The notes under the pieces are model-generated. The model was not told where the DNA came from, ran no database searches, and worked only from the letters and a program-made list of their open reading frames with translations. DNA of 64,000 bases from Closterium sp. NIES-65 (Eukaryota; Streptophyta; Zygnematophyceae; Desmidiales; Closteriaceae): positions 682,001-746,000 of the forward strand of contig CANXME010002497.1 of NCBI GenBank assembly GCA_948144175.1, read 5' to 3'. The position numbers were made by a program, and so were the translations under genes. Positions 32,700 through 44,391 of the stretch are shown here, in pieces. Each line of letters opens with the position of its first letter. The stretch's first letter is position 1.

Positions 32700-35260
32700 C
32701 AGGTGAGACAAAGGTGGCACAAGCCCAAGAGCAGTGTAGAACTGCTGATGATCACCTGACCCATGGGCCTTGGTAAACACATCAGCAGTGTTGGCCCGCG
32801 AGGCCACGTAGGAAAGGCGGAGTTGACGACGCTGTTGCAGCTCACGTGCAAGGAAGTAGCGAAGAGCAATGTGCTTTATTCTGTGCTCCAGTCTCTGCTC
32901 GCGTCACAAGGCAATCATTGCCTTGTTGTCGATCTATATAACTGGAGACGAACGAGGTTTAGGGTCCCCCAAGTTGGTCAGCAGGTAGGTCAGCCAGCGT
33001 AGCTCCTGTGCAGCCATGGCCCCAGCGTAGATCTCAGCCTCACAGCTAGAACCAAGCACAGAAGAAGAACGGGTGGACCTCCACGAGACAGAACCAGAGC
33101 CAAGACTGAAGGTGTAACCTATGAGGAACGCTGAGTCGCCTGGTCGTCGGCCCAAGAAGCGTCGGAGTATCCTGTGAGTACCACTGAACCCCTTCCCCCA
33201 AGCATGAGCCCCATGCTTGATGTACTACACAAGTAACGCAGTACCCTCTTCACAGCATCCCAGTGCACCTTTCAATGTCTACCGGGAGCCATGTAGCGAG
33301 CCAAGAGGCTGAGAGGGTATGCGAGGTCAGGTCATGTGCACGTCATCGCGTACATGAGACAACCCACAAGCTCTGGGTACAAACCACTCGACTCTACAAA
33401 CTCCTTCGAAGGTGGAGCTAAGAGCGAGTAGCCGGTAGACAATGGAGTGGGCTGTGGCGAGGAGAACTGGAAGCCGAAGCGCTGAAGGACCTGTTGCACC
33501 ATGTGTGACTGAGTGAAGGTGATGGTGCGTCGTGCTCTGTCGCGGGTGATTTGCAAGCCAAGATAGCTCCGCAGCTCACCCATGTCAGTGCATGTGTGTC
33601 TCTCCTACAACTTTGCCTTCACTAGGGCCAGCGACTCCTTGTCAGCAGTAGCAAAAACCAAATCGTCGACGTACACAAGAACGTAGATCAACGGCAAGGT
33701 AGTGTTGGTGCGCAGAAACAACGATGGGTCAGCAGTCGAAGGAGCAGACCCAAGAGCCGCAAGTGTCGTCCTCAGTGAGTCGTGCCACTCGCGAGGTGCC
33801 TGGCGCAGGCCGTACACTGGCCGCCGTAGGCTCCACTGGGTACCCTCAGAAAACGACCTAGTGAAGCCAGGTGGACAGCGCAGCCAGATGGCCTCCTGAA
33901 TGTTGTGTGATGCAACCATATGCATTCACGCCTGTCTGCCTCCCATCATATGCTCGTGCGTTGCATGCGTGGTATGAGCGTGTGCAAGAATTTGTGTTTG
34001 GTGTGGTTTGGATTCTCTGAGTATGTGTGAATATTATTTGGCTTGAGCAGATATCTGAAGTGCCTCCACTGCTCAAGAGCTTTCCAACGAACCAAGAATC
34101 GCCGCGATCGAAGCAAGAACGACGAAGATATGTTCGTTCAAAGTTTTTATTGGGATGCGACGACCTTGGGTAGTTTTGAAGTGACTCAAAATGGGGTACA
34201 GACTTGTGGGGGGTTGGGAAATTCGTTCCCATCACTGTAGATGCTACCAAGTGGTTGGGAGAAACCAAGTTGGGTTGGCAAGTGTGGCCAACTTGGGTGA
34301 GGTGGACTGTGGAGGTTGGGAAAGTGACAAAAGAAAAAGTGGGGTTTCTATAGGGAGGGGATTTGATGTGCTTATGGAGTTTCCTTGGTTGGGAACTCCT
34401 TGGGGACCTTCCCTCTTGTCCTCCTCTACCCTCCTACCTGGTTTCTAGCTACTCAATCATCCTTGTGTGTTAATGTTGTGAGACTCTTGTGATTGAGTTA
34501 AGTTTAATGGCAGCATACCCCCTAGTGCGTCGAAATTCATAACTCAAGTTTTACTTCACCTATTGATACGGTTCAAATTGGAAATTGTAACCACAGACTA
34601 GGGCTACAACATATCCGAGTTTAGAGAAGTTTTAACAGTGAAGTTTTTGTCGACAACGTTTCTTGTGAAGTCGAAAATTCTGTCCAGGATTCTAAGCCAA
34701 CGATTTTGAGAAATTTAGGCACCTTATCTTTGTAGACTCCGTCCTTAGCTTCTAACAGTGAAGGCTACCCTGCAAGAAAGCTGTCGAGAAGCTCGTAGTC
34801 ACGCTGAGCTGCAACGTGTAGCAACACCCAAAGAGTCGTCACCTTCGGGGTGGTGATAAAGGTCAGAAAGAAGTCGACTCCCTCACGCTGACTGAAGCCC
34901 TAAGCAACGTAACGTGCCTTGAAGGCAGGCGGAGAACCCGGCGGCCCCTTCATCTTGAAAATCCACATGCCACTGACGATGTTCAGCCCTGGTGGGGGAA
35001 CCTCGTTGACGTAAGTGCCTGTGGACTTCTAGAAAGCCATCTCTGCGTCCATGGCTGCCTGCCACTGAGAGGAGTACTCACCCGAGATCGCCTCTCTGTA
35101 AGAGCGCGAAGTGGGGATGTCAAGTGCATCCGGGTCTCCCTCAGGGGTAAGCAGCATGGTAGCGAGGTGGGGTACAGCGGCTGCAAGGCACTCCAGCTCC
35201 TCCTGCTTGTCCTCAAGAACGTCACAGCCGACAGGCAGGGTCAGAATCAAGATTCGCAAG
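32700..35260 (-). pseudogene. RT and RNase H remnant of E6
   Basis: RNase H SCEAEIYAGAMAAQELRWLT is near 33000-33060. RT LVYVDDLVFATADKESLALV is near 33620-33680, and TRSFSEGTQWSLRRPVYGLR is near 33800-33860. The upstream RT half resumes at 34763 beyond the solo LTR, with MWIF-type wording near 34940-34975. A shared LAIVVTDPTFSSLATSALVT block (near 35300-35360) precedes RT. Heavily decayed. Confidence 0.75.
33901..34757. mobile_element. Solo LTR of an unrelated family, inserted in E6 RT
   Basis: 857 bp of AT-richer, non-coding sequence that starts TGTTGTGTGATGC and ends CTTCTAACA, the canonical TG...CA. It interrupts E6 between two blocks that are contiguous in E11 (63590-63640). TGAA at 33897-33900 and GTGAA at 34758-34762 form the target duplication. 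With no internal region, it is best read as a solo LTR left by recombination. No other copy is in the window. Confidence 0.78.
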
Positions 35261-35499
35261 GTAGTCTAGGTGGTACGCAGCAGCAAAGTCAACGAGCTCA
35301 GTGACTAGGGCAGACGTAGCAAGAGACGAGAACGTAGGGTCAGTCACAACTATAGCAAGAAAGCGAGTGACAGTCGGACTGGAAGTACGAGTAAGGTCAG
35401 AAGGAGGGTCAGCAACGTCAGGAAGAGAAGACGCAGGAGGTGACGGCGGGACAACACACTCTGGAACAGAGGAAGGACGGAATGTCATATCGTGAGTGC

Positions 35500-37611
35500 C
35501 TGGGACAGCTGAAGCACGAGGATGATGCACACCACAAACACGAGCAGGAGCAGATGCTCTAGTCTTAGTCTCTCGAAGCTCAAGAGTGGAAGCACGAGTC
35601 TCAGGCTCTCGATGCTCAGTCAGGGACTCTGTCACCTTAGTGTAAGGAGCAGGGGCAGGCAGTGGGGAGTGAGGCAGTAGCTCTGGCTGAGACTGGTCTG
35701 TCGGTGGGAAAAGTAATGGAGGAGTAGTACCAGGGACAGGGAACTCAGTAGCAGTGGGCGGAAGACCTAGAAGGTGGCTAACTGCACCAACAGGTCCAGT
35801 ACCTCCAGCAGCAGCAGCTCCAGCACCTCCAGCACCAGCAGGTCCAGTACCTCCAGCAGCAACAGCTCCAGCACCTCCAGCACCAGCAGCACCTCCACGA
35901 CTAGGGTAAGGTGTTACACGTGGGTAAGGTGCTACTGGGTAAGCATTCAATTCAATTCCCACCAGGCAAGCTAGCATAGCCAGCATAGCTGTCGTACTCT
36001 CACAAGCACCAGCAGTGCCAGCAGCGCCTCCAGAAGTACCTCCAGCACCTCCAGCGCCAGCAGGACCTCTAGCACCAACAACTCTAGCACCAATAGTACC
36101 TCCACGACTAGTAGCTCTAGTACTAGCAACACCGTACCCTCCACCACCACGACTGCCTCGCCGAACGATCCACTCACGAATCTGCTGCGGCGAGAGCCTC
36201 TCGAGTAGACTAGGCTACTGTGGCTGCCCAGCTCCAGGACCTCCAGTCGGGTCACCCTCAGCTCCACCGCCACTAGGACTCACAGCACCCCCAGAGTCAG
36301 CACCCCCAAAATTCTCACCCCACCACCAGCAGCTGCTCCAGAGTCCACAGTAGAAGGCTGCTGAGGCGGCGAAGACGTCCTCTCGGTGGAAAACTAGGGG
36401 GGGTCTCCAAACGAGGAGAGCGGCGAGTGGTCGCCTTGTCGTCCGCGGCGGGGTCACCACCCTCAGCTAAGCTAGAGGAGTCAGAAGAGATCTCCAAAGG
36501 CTCATCCAAGGAGGGTGGGTCTACCTGAGACACACCTGAGGGAGCTAGACCCTGCAGGAGGAGTGGGTCTACTGAGGGGGGGACTGGTACCAAGAAGAGA
36601 GGCGATAGGGGGACTGGGTGGAACGCACGTGAGTGTAACCTGTAAAAACAGACACACTCGTCAAAGGTGATGTCCTGAGAGGAGAAGACTCGACGCAAAC
36701 GCGATTGGTAGAACTGCCACGGCGAGGCGTCAGTAGGGAAGCCAAGAAAGACGCAGCAGAGAGTGCAAGAGGAGAGCTTGCTCGCTTTGGCATCGCGAAC
36801 AAGGGAGAGCGCGCCCCAAACCCGAAACACCGACGCATCGCCAACCTTCCCTGTCCATCGGAGGGTGGGCGAGGTCTCTGGCTCAGAGACACGGGGCCAG
36901 AGGTTGAGCTGATGCGCAACGTGTCGGACCGCAAACGGCCATAGAAAATGGGGAGCAACCGCATGGATCATGGAGGTACGAGCGACCTCCATGATCAAGC
37001 CAATGCGAAGCTCAACAATCCCATTTTGCTGAGGAGAGGCCGTAAGCGTAAGTGCAGACGCAGGACTGGCAAGTCCCGCAGAAACCGCTCGCGCAGCTGG
37101 TGACGAGTAGCACGGATCCAGGGGATCAAAACACCACTCACGTCCACCTTGAGTTGCAAGGGGAAGACGGTGGTGTAGCGTGCGTTGTCGTCAACTACCA
37201 GCAAGAAGTAGCGCTCCTAGTCTGTCCCATTGACGGGGGCCAGGCCCCACACGTCCATGTGGAGAGTCTACAGAGGAGCAGTGGTCGGAGGAAACTCGGA
37301 GGAGTATGGAGCGGCGCGGTGCCGCCCCTCGACGCAGGGAAGGCACGGCGGTGCAAGCGAGCGCAGGAGGGAGGGCAAGGACCTGGGAAGGCCAGAGACA
37401 AGGAGACGAGAGTGCATGCCGTGGAGACGCAGCAGCAAGGGGTGACCGAGGCAGTGGTGCCAGAGGAGAGTCTGGTGGGAGAGTACCTGACACGAGCAAG
37501 TCGCTACAAGCTGACTAGACGCAGACACTCGACTTGATGCAGCCACCTGACCTGACTCACCCACGTGTGTAGACGCAGTGGTCAGTGTGTACAGACTAAA
37601 CCCAGGCCGTC
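35500..37611 (-). pseudogene. Integrase and linker remnant of E6
   Basis: The linker has Ala/Gly tandem triplets (35790-35910, 36010-36100) and a recognisable SPQQIREW motif near 36165-36195. Integrase wording includes RTSMIHAVAPHFLWPFAVRH near 36920-36975, TDASPWQFYQSRLRRVFSSQ near 36670-36730 and VDDNARYTTVFPLQLKVDVS near 37145-37200. Pre-integrase HHCLGHPLLLRLHGMHSR is near 37410-37470. Interrupted by E7 at 37617. Confidence 0.75.
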
Positions 37612-37616
37612 GTCTG

Positions 37617-38599
37617 TGTCAACGAGAATGGAGTGTTGGCCCCGCCCTCGCTTGGGCAACGCCGGCGACCTGATCGGATGTACGGGAGTAGTAGCCGACC
37701 GTTCACAGTGGGAGAGCTGCTCGACAGGCTTTGTCGAGCTGCAAGGGACCGTTGTGGTGTTGCTGTCGACGAGGGAGCTCGACAGCTGAAACTGACTGGT
37801 CTGGGCGACGGGTGGGGCGTCGACCAGAAGGGGCAGCTCAACCGGGAGCAGTCCGTCGACCTTACAAGTGAGCAGCGGTCGACGAGGGGAGCTCGGCGTC
37901 AACCAACGGAAGGGGTCCGTCGACCAGGGGGTAGCTTGACGGGAGCTGTGATCGACAAGAGGGACTTGGTGGTCGGCTGGAGGGACCCGGTGGTCGACCA
38001 GAGGCAGTGGTGGTCGACCAGAAACACCTGGTGGTTGACCAGGTCGACCGGGTAATCTGCTCGACGAGTTCTGCGGAGGCACACGAACGTCGTCGAGGCC
38101 ACGATGGCACAGGACTACGGGCTGGTATCCCAAAGTTGATGTGGCTCGTCAGGCGCAGACAACAGCCGACGGATGCCCAACGAGGCAAGTGGGGCCAATC
38201 GTCTGCGTGCACCTATGAGCGTGCACACTACTGTCTTCTACGGGGCAACGCTGGACAGCCGCTCTACTGCAGCGTTGGCACGCCGTCGACCTGCTCTGTT
38301 GGCAGGTCGCCTTTTTGCAGTGCTGGCGTGGCTCCTCTACGTAACGCTGGCAGGCGGTCGACCAAGCTGTGCTGGCGGTCGACTAAGCTAGCTGCAGAGG
38401 TTCTAGGTGCATGATGTAGTCATTGTTGTCATTGCTTGTTCAATTATTCTGGAATTCCAACTTTGCTAGTGAAACTCTTGCCGATTTCTCCCGTGAATGC
38501 TCAAGCACTAAGGAACTAAGCAAAGCTACGATCACTCCTAGTAGTTCGTGCCTACCCCCTGTAGTCTAGCTCACCACCGTTGTAGAGTGACTCTCCTAA
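37617..38599 (+). repeat. 5' LTR of E7
   Basis: 983 bp beginning TGTCAACGAGAATGG. It contains at least ten GTCGAC sites, several within the 10-bp palindrome TGGTCGACCA. It aligns end to end with 44392-45370. Confidence 0.88.
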
Positions 38600-39078
38600 T
38601 GGTGCGGTGAGCGTGGACGGCCCCGCAAATACCTTTAGATAGGTGCTGACTTTTGCACCTACTAAGTCACCATGGTCGGCCCCGTAGCTGATGCGGGTGT
38701 AGCGAACACGTTGGAGATACGCTTGGCTGATGCAAGGAAACTCCATGCGGATGGCGAGTACAGGAGGATTCCCTTGCTGATCGTCGAGTTGGGCATCTAG
38801 TCCCAGTGGGCGACGGAACACCCTTCCCGTCCTGCATCTCCTCGACTGGTGCGCAACGAAGGTGGCGTTGATGACGAGGTCCACAGTGGTGCACGAGTCA
38901 GCGGAAGCGAAGGCACGAGGCAGAGAGGGGTGATCAAGGTCGACGGTGGTGTCGACGAAATGCAGGCGCGAGTGCAGCGGTCGACGGCGGCTGCAGGCAG
39001 CTCGCGTGCCGACGTCGATGTTTGACGTCGCTCTCCTCTACAAAGCGGTGGAGGGCTATCGGCAACGACGCATGTGAC
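38600..39078. other. E7 leader and early Gag region
   Basis: Follows the 5' LTR with the primer-site candidate. No confident protein motif is visible here; coding of E7 becomes recognisable after the TRIM. Confidence 0.45.
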
Positions 39079-39457
39079 TGTCAGTAGAGCTACACTGTGA
39101 GATCCTCGATCGATCCTAGGGGGGGTTACAGGCGCGTTTGCCTGGGGGGTTATGGGCGCACTGACCCGCTACTTAAAAACAAACCCTTTTATCCCAATGG
39201 TCTAGTGGTTGGAATTCTGACATGGTATCAGAGCGGTCTCGGGTTCGAATCCCGGTGTATGCACATGTTGGCCGTTGCCACTGTGCTCAGTCCTAGGCCT
39301 CCCAGTGTGGGGGGGTGTCAGTAGAGCTACACTGTGAGATCCCCGATTGATCCTAGGGGGGGTTACAGGCGCGTTTGCCTGGGGGGTTATGGGCGCACTG
39401 ACCCGCTACTGAAACAAGCCCTTTTATCCCAATGGTCTAGTGGTTGGGATTCTGACA
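39079..39457 (+). mobile_element. TRIM: miniature LTR element with two about 143-bp LTRs
   Basis: A 379-bp non-coding element: left LTR 39079-39222 (144 bp), 93-bp internal region 39223-39315, right LTR 39316-39457 (142 bp). The target duplication is a perfect GTGAC (39074-39078 and 39458-39462). The internal region opens with TGGTATCAGAGCGG (initiator-Met primer site) and ends with a purine tract GTGTGGGGGGG. It looks structurally whole. The LTRs differ by a handful of substitutions and a small indel (about 5%). A second copy lies at 63819-64000. Confidence 0.93.
39191..39262 (+). promoter_or_regulatory. tRNA-like Pol III promoter across the TRIM LTR/primer-site junction
   Basis: The A-box match is TGGTCTAGTGG (39198-39208), inside the LTR. 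The B-box match is GGTTCGAATCC (39242-39252), inside the internal region. Their starts are 44 bp apart, as in a tRNA gene. Between them, TCTGA (39216-39220) pairs perfectly with TCAGA (39228-39232) around a 7-nt loop, an anticodon-like arm centred on the LTR end. A perfect T-arm follows (TCGGG, 39239-39243, with CCCGG, 39251-39255). The D-arm wording resembles tRNA-Glu. No paired acceptor stem is present, so this is tRNA-like rather than a tRNA gene. Confidence 0.7.
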
Positions 39458-39469
39458 GTGACGGTGGGC

Positions 39470-40470
39470 GGGATTGCACCGGTGCATGGCTACTTCAAGT
39501 TCTCACTGGACCGGATCACCGTCGCACCGCTGCAAGGTCGATAGGACCTCATCACCCGGAGGGAGTCGATCGAACCTCAGCTGGAGGTCGCCGGGCTGAA
39601 GGGATTCGCCGACGGCACCATGCCAATTCCGCCCGAGGGCGATGTCAAGCTGCGCGGGGAGTTTCGTTCTGCTCACCTGCTTACCTTCATAGTCATCTCG
39701 AGATGCTGCTTGCCGGTGGTGCAACTAGCGCTCAGGAGCTGTCGAGAGCGACTGGATGCTGGTCACCAGGCATGGCACTTCATCATGTTGACGTACCAGC
39801 CAGAGACGGCCTGTACATCGGATAGCTGGAGGAGAAGATGACTCACATTTGTATAGGCGAGCAGGAGTCGACGACGGACTACTGCAACCGAGCTCAACGG
39901 ATCCTAGCTGAGATGAGGATGGCGGGCGTCGAATACTCGACGTCGTCCTACATCGCCCACGTCCTCAAGGGCCTCCCGCGCAGCTACAACCTCATGAAGC
40001 AGTTTACGATGGTGCCCGGCACACGTGAGTCCCTCGACGAAGACTCCCTTACTAGCTACATCCTCCAGGATGAGGCCATGCAGGAGGCAGAGCGGCCCAC
40101 AGAGTTCCTCCGCAGGCAAGTTACGCTGCACCGACGAAGTCAAATCGTCAGCAGGAACAGCACGGGAGTCCAGGCGGAGGTGGTAGCGGAGGTGGGCAGT
40201 CAACGAAGGACGTCGAGGAGAAGAGGTCGACGCGGGACAAGTGCCGACGAGGTGGTGGTCGACGGCGGGAGTGCTGGATCTGCGGCGACCCGGACCATCT
40301 CTCCTTCGAGTGCCCCGACCGCGATGACAGCGACGAGGATAACAACAAGGGAGGCCGCGGTCGATCAGCCAGTCGTCGCCCCCGTCAAGATGAGAAGCCG
40401 CGCAAGGAAAAGAAGGCGTCGAAGAAGACGTCGTCGACAAAGGACGTCGACACCTCCAGCGGCAAGAGCC
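39470..40470 (+). pseudogene. Gag remnant of E7
   Basis: Copia-type Gag helices with DSLTSYILQDEAMQEAERP near 40040-40100, preceded by IAHVLKGLPRSYNLMKQFTM near 39950-40010. A canonical CX2CX4HX4C zinc knuckle reading CWICGDPDHLSFEC can be read near 40279-40320. Ends in a Lys/Arg/Ser-rich stretch. Fossil. Confidence 0.75.
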
Positions 40471-40496
40471 GAGACGATGGGGAGGCGTCGTGCTCG

Positions 40497-41800
40497 ATGG
40501 TCGGCGTGGTGGAGCCGATGGTCTTGCTGGCGCCGGAGGCTGGTGAGGACTTCCAGGCGGTGGCGGCAGCTGTGCAGGCCAACCCGATGGTGGTGCTGCT
40601 CGACAGCGGGTGCTTCCACCATCTAATGGGGACGAAGGCAGTCTTTGCCGACATGGCGCCGAGCGACAGAGTGAAGCACATACGTGGATTCAATGGGGCA
40701 CTGCAGCTTGTCGAGGGTCGCGGAACCGTTGCTCTACAAGGGGAGGAAAGGAAGCAAGTCCTCATCCCCGACGTGCTCTACGTTCCGGGTGTACAGGGGA
40801 ACCTGCTGTCAGCTGGCCAACTGAAGGAGAGCGGAGTGCAATTGCAGGGCGACGGCGACGGGATGTTGCTCGTCACAGTGACCGGGGAGGTGCTCGGTCG
40901 AGCACGCTACACCGGACGAGTCCTCTGCACCGACCTTCGTCCCTGCTCGACGCGGTCGCCGTTGACCGAGGTGGTGGCTCTACGGACGATCGTCTCTGCG
41001 ACGACGTCGACCCCTGACTGGTTGCATGCGAGGCTCGCGCACGTCGGCGTCGACACGATTAAGAGCTTGGCAAAGCATGAAGTTGATGTTGGGCTCGACA
41101 TCACGCCGTCGAACGGAGCAGACCCGCTGCGTGTCTCGTGCGTCGGAGGAAAGCTGGCGCGGCACACCTTTCCCAACAAGGGCTCGGACGCCAAGGTGGC
41201 ACTGGCTGTCATGCACATTGACTTGTGCGGGCCATTTCGGGTGGCTGCCAAGGATGGCAGCTTGTACTTCCTGCTGCTGAAGGACCGCCATACTTGGTTC
41301 GTGTGGACAATGCCGGTCGCTAAGAAGAGCAATGTGCTGCGGGAGTTCCAGAAGTGGCTGGTGCTAGTGGAACGACATGAAGAAGTCGGTGCTGTCGCTT
41401 CGCTCCAATCAAGGAGGGGAGTTCCTTAGGAAGGCGTTCACCGACTTCGTCGGCGGGAAGGGGATCGTCCATAACCTGACGTGCCCCTACACTCCGTAGC
41501 AGAACGGCATGGCTGAGCGGGAGATGCGCACCGTCGTCGAGTCTGTGTGGACGATGCTGCTGCACATGGGCATGCAGCACCGCTGGTGGCACCTCGCTCT
41601 TTGACAGGCTGTCTGGGTGCGCAACTGCTTGGAGCAGTCGACGACGCTGCCGGGGACGACTCCGCACCAGCTGCTGACCGGGACGAAGCCCGATCTCACG
41701 CTGGCGCGGGTCTGGGGCTGCATGGTGCAATTCATGGTTCTTGAGCAGCAGCACGGTGGGAAGCTGGCGCCAAAGGCTCGTTGAGGACTTCACCTGGGTG
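40497..41800 (+). pseudogene. Protease-integrase remnant of E7
   Basis: The protease motif VVLLDSGCFHHLMG is near 40590-40630. The pre-integrase motif WLHARLAHVGVDTIKSLAKH is near 41020-41080. The integrase core starts at HIDLCGPFRVAAKDGSLYFL near 41215-41275. The NGMAERE-type Glu region is near 41500-41525. Fossil. Confidence 0.78.
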
Positions 41801-43519
41801 TGTTGCCGGAGAGCAAGGGCTGGGAGGTGCTCGACCTGACCGACAACAAGGTGGTCACGTCGGTCGAGGTGATCTTCTACGAGACGCTATCGCTGGAGGT
41901 ATGGAAGGCAACGTATGGGCCGGCGTCGGGGCGGACGCAGGCACACTCGCCGACAGACACCTCGACGTCGACGATTCCGCTGCTCACCGAGGTCAACAAG
42001 CCTGTGGATGATGATGTTGTGGAGGTTCTTCCACCTACCCCTGTCCTTGCTCCTCCCTCCCTCGTCGCAGATCGGTCTGCGTCGACACCTGTGTCGGCCA
42101 CCGGCGATGAGGGGAGCCGTGAGGCATCGCCTGTGGTGCCGGCCAGTGGCAATGCCGGTGGTCGACAAGGCGCCAAGCTCGTCGACCAGGATGGGAAGTT
42201 GTCGACGACAGGGGAGCACCAAACAGGGGAGCCGGTTGAACAGGAGGCAACAGTAGGGGTGCAGTCGACAGGGGAGCAGCAGCCGGGGCGGTCGATAGGG
42301 GAGCTGTCGAAGTCAGCAGTAGGCGAGCAGCTGGTCAAAGGGTCGAAGCAGCTGGTCGACAACGAGGACATTGACGAGGAAGGGGAGCAGTCGGCGGGTG
42401 AGGAGTCCACCGACAGGGACGTGGTGGAAGTACAGATAACAAAGCCTGAGCTGCGACGCACAGGTCGAGCTCGACGGCCACCGGAACGGCTGAGCTTCCA
42501 CGCGTGCCTACCGCCACATGCCTTCACCACAGTGTACAACAAGGTCGACGACCGCCTGTTGTACGACGACACTGATGAGGATGAAGACCCGCCAGAGCTC
42601 GACCCCGACGTGCATACCGACCCCAAACACCACTGGGACATCGCCACGATGACAGTGAAGGAGGCGCTGTCGAGCTCAAAGGGCGAGGCTGTGAAGGCCG
42701 CCATGAAAGAAGAGATTCCCAGCCTCATCGGTATGGGGACTAGGGAGCTGGTCGAACGCCCACGCGGGGTGAACATCATGAAGAACCGGTGGGTGCTGAC
42801 AACCAAGTACCGCATCGACAACACCGTCGAGCGCGAGAAGGCAAGGCTGGTCGTGAAGGGCTTCACGCAGGTGTACGGTGCTGACTACGACGAGACATAC
42901 TCGCCGGTGAGCAGCTACGTTACGCTGAGGATCTTCCTCAGCATCGTCGCCGTCCTTGACCTCAACCCTAACGCAGCTCGACATGAAGAACGCTTTCCTG
43001 CAAAGCAAGCTCGACAGGGTGCTCTACATATACCAGCCGGACTACTTCGACCACGGGACCGGCCGGGTGTGTAAGCTGCTGAAGAGCCTCTACGGGCTGA
43101 AGCAGTCGCCGCTGCTGTGGTTTAGAGCTCTCTACAGTGTGCTGCTGGGCGCTGGCTGGAAGAAGAGCCAGGTCGACGAGGCGCTCTACTTCAAGGACGG
43201 CGACGACAGAATGACCTGCTGGGTGCTGGTCTATGTCGACGACCTGCTCACCTCCAGCAGCAGCACCGCGATGCTGAAGGAGCTGAAGGAGCTGCTGGTG
43301 GCCGCCTTCGAGCTGCGAGAGATCTTGACGGTGGTGAATTACATTGGGCTGGAGATCATGCGCGATAGGCCGGCAAGGAAGCTGTGGCTTCACCAGCAGG
43401 GCTACGCCAACAAGTTGCGCAAGCGGTTCATCGACAAGGAGCAGGGCGGTCGATTCCCGAAGACGCCGGTCTTGGTCGACACTTATGCAGAGCTAACGTT
43501 CGACGACGAGGAGGCCTAA
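41800..43519 (+). pseudogene. RT remnant of E7
   Basis: A Ser/Val/Glu-rich linker (41940-42450) with RTGRARRPPERL near 42455-42490 leads into RT. The RT motifs are REKARLVVKGFTQVYGADYD near 42835-42895, KNAFLQSKLDRVLYIYQPDY near 42985-43045, and the catalytic LVYVDDLLTSSS near 43225-43260. IGLEIMRDRPARKLWLHQQG lies near 43345-43405. Fossil. Confidence 0.8.
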
Positions 43520-43746
43520 GAGTGCGAGGAGGAGGAGTACCGGCAGAAATTCAGCTCGCTATAGTTCACGGCGACGACGACGGGCCGGACATTGCGTTCG
43601 CCTGCAGCAAGCTGGGGAGCGGCCTCACGGTGAGGAGCGACCAGCATTAGCGCAAGGTCGACCGCTGACTCACCTACCTCGCTGACACGCGCGACACCGC
43701 CCTGGAGTTCGGCGGTGGACCAGAGTCGCTCGAGCCGATCGGCTAT

Positions 43747-44200
43747 GTGGATGCCGATGACAAGGGCGACAAGCAGAACCGGACGAGCACGGGAGGCTAC
43801 GTTTTTGTCTACGGAGGGGCCACCGTCTCCTGGTCGAGCTCGCGCATCAAGTGCGAGACATTGTCGTCGACCAAGTCAGAGTACGTGGCGGTAACGGATG
43901 CAGGCAAGGAGGGGCGTCAGCTTTGCTTCCTCCTAGCAGAGTTCAAGCTGCTCGACGCTGGGAAGTCGACCGTCCTACACGTGGACAACAAGTCGGCGAT
44001 CATGGTCGCTGAGGGCTTGGGGCTGACGAGCAACCTCAAGCACATGCGACGCTATGCCTGGCTGCAGCACATGGTGATCGCGGGAAGTTCGTGCTGAAGT
44101 ACATCCCGACCATCGAACAGCCGGCGGACTTCCTGATGAAGGCACTGCAGTACTTTCCTGATGAAGACCCTGCACTTTCCGGCTTTCAACCGGTGCTCTG
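43747..44200 (+). pseudogene. RNase H remnant of E7
   Basis: MDADDKGDKQNRTSTGGYVF gives the first Asp, SSTKSEYVAVTDAGKEG the Glu, and LHVDNKSAIMVAEG the second Asp. A KHMRRYAWLQHMV stretch and a QPADFLMKAL-type end follow. Standard Copia RNase H order. Fossil. Confidence 0.8.
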
Positions 44201-44391
44201 TCGTCATCGACCAAGCTCGTCTGGCCGACGTTGGCGACGGCGACGACGAGGTGCAGCTGTAGGTGCCGTGCCCTTTTGCACTGCTGGTTCGGTGACGGCG
44301 TGCTGGGTGTGGGGTGCACGCCGAGGACGAGCTTTCTCCGTGGAGTACTGCCGTGTGGGCTGGAGGCCCAATCGTGAGCGCGGCAGGGGAG

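Noticed and set aside
39191-39262. A genuine tRNA gene in the TRIM
   Set aside because: D-, anticodon- and T-arms are tRNA-like, but the acceptor ends do not pair and the loop lacks U33. It is better described as a tRNA-like promoter.
41877-42866. 329-codon minus-strand frame in E7
   Set aside because: Antisense shadow of the E7 linker and RT, which show clear Copia motifs on the plus strand.
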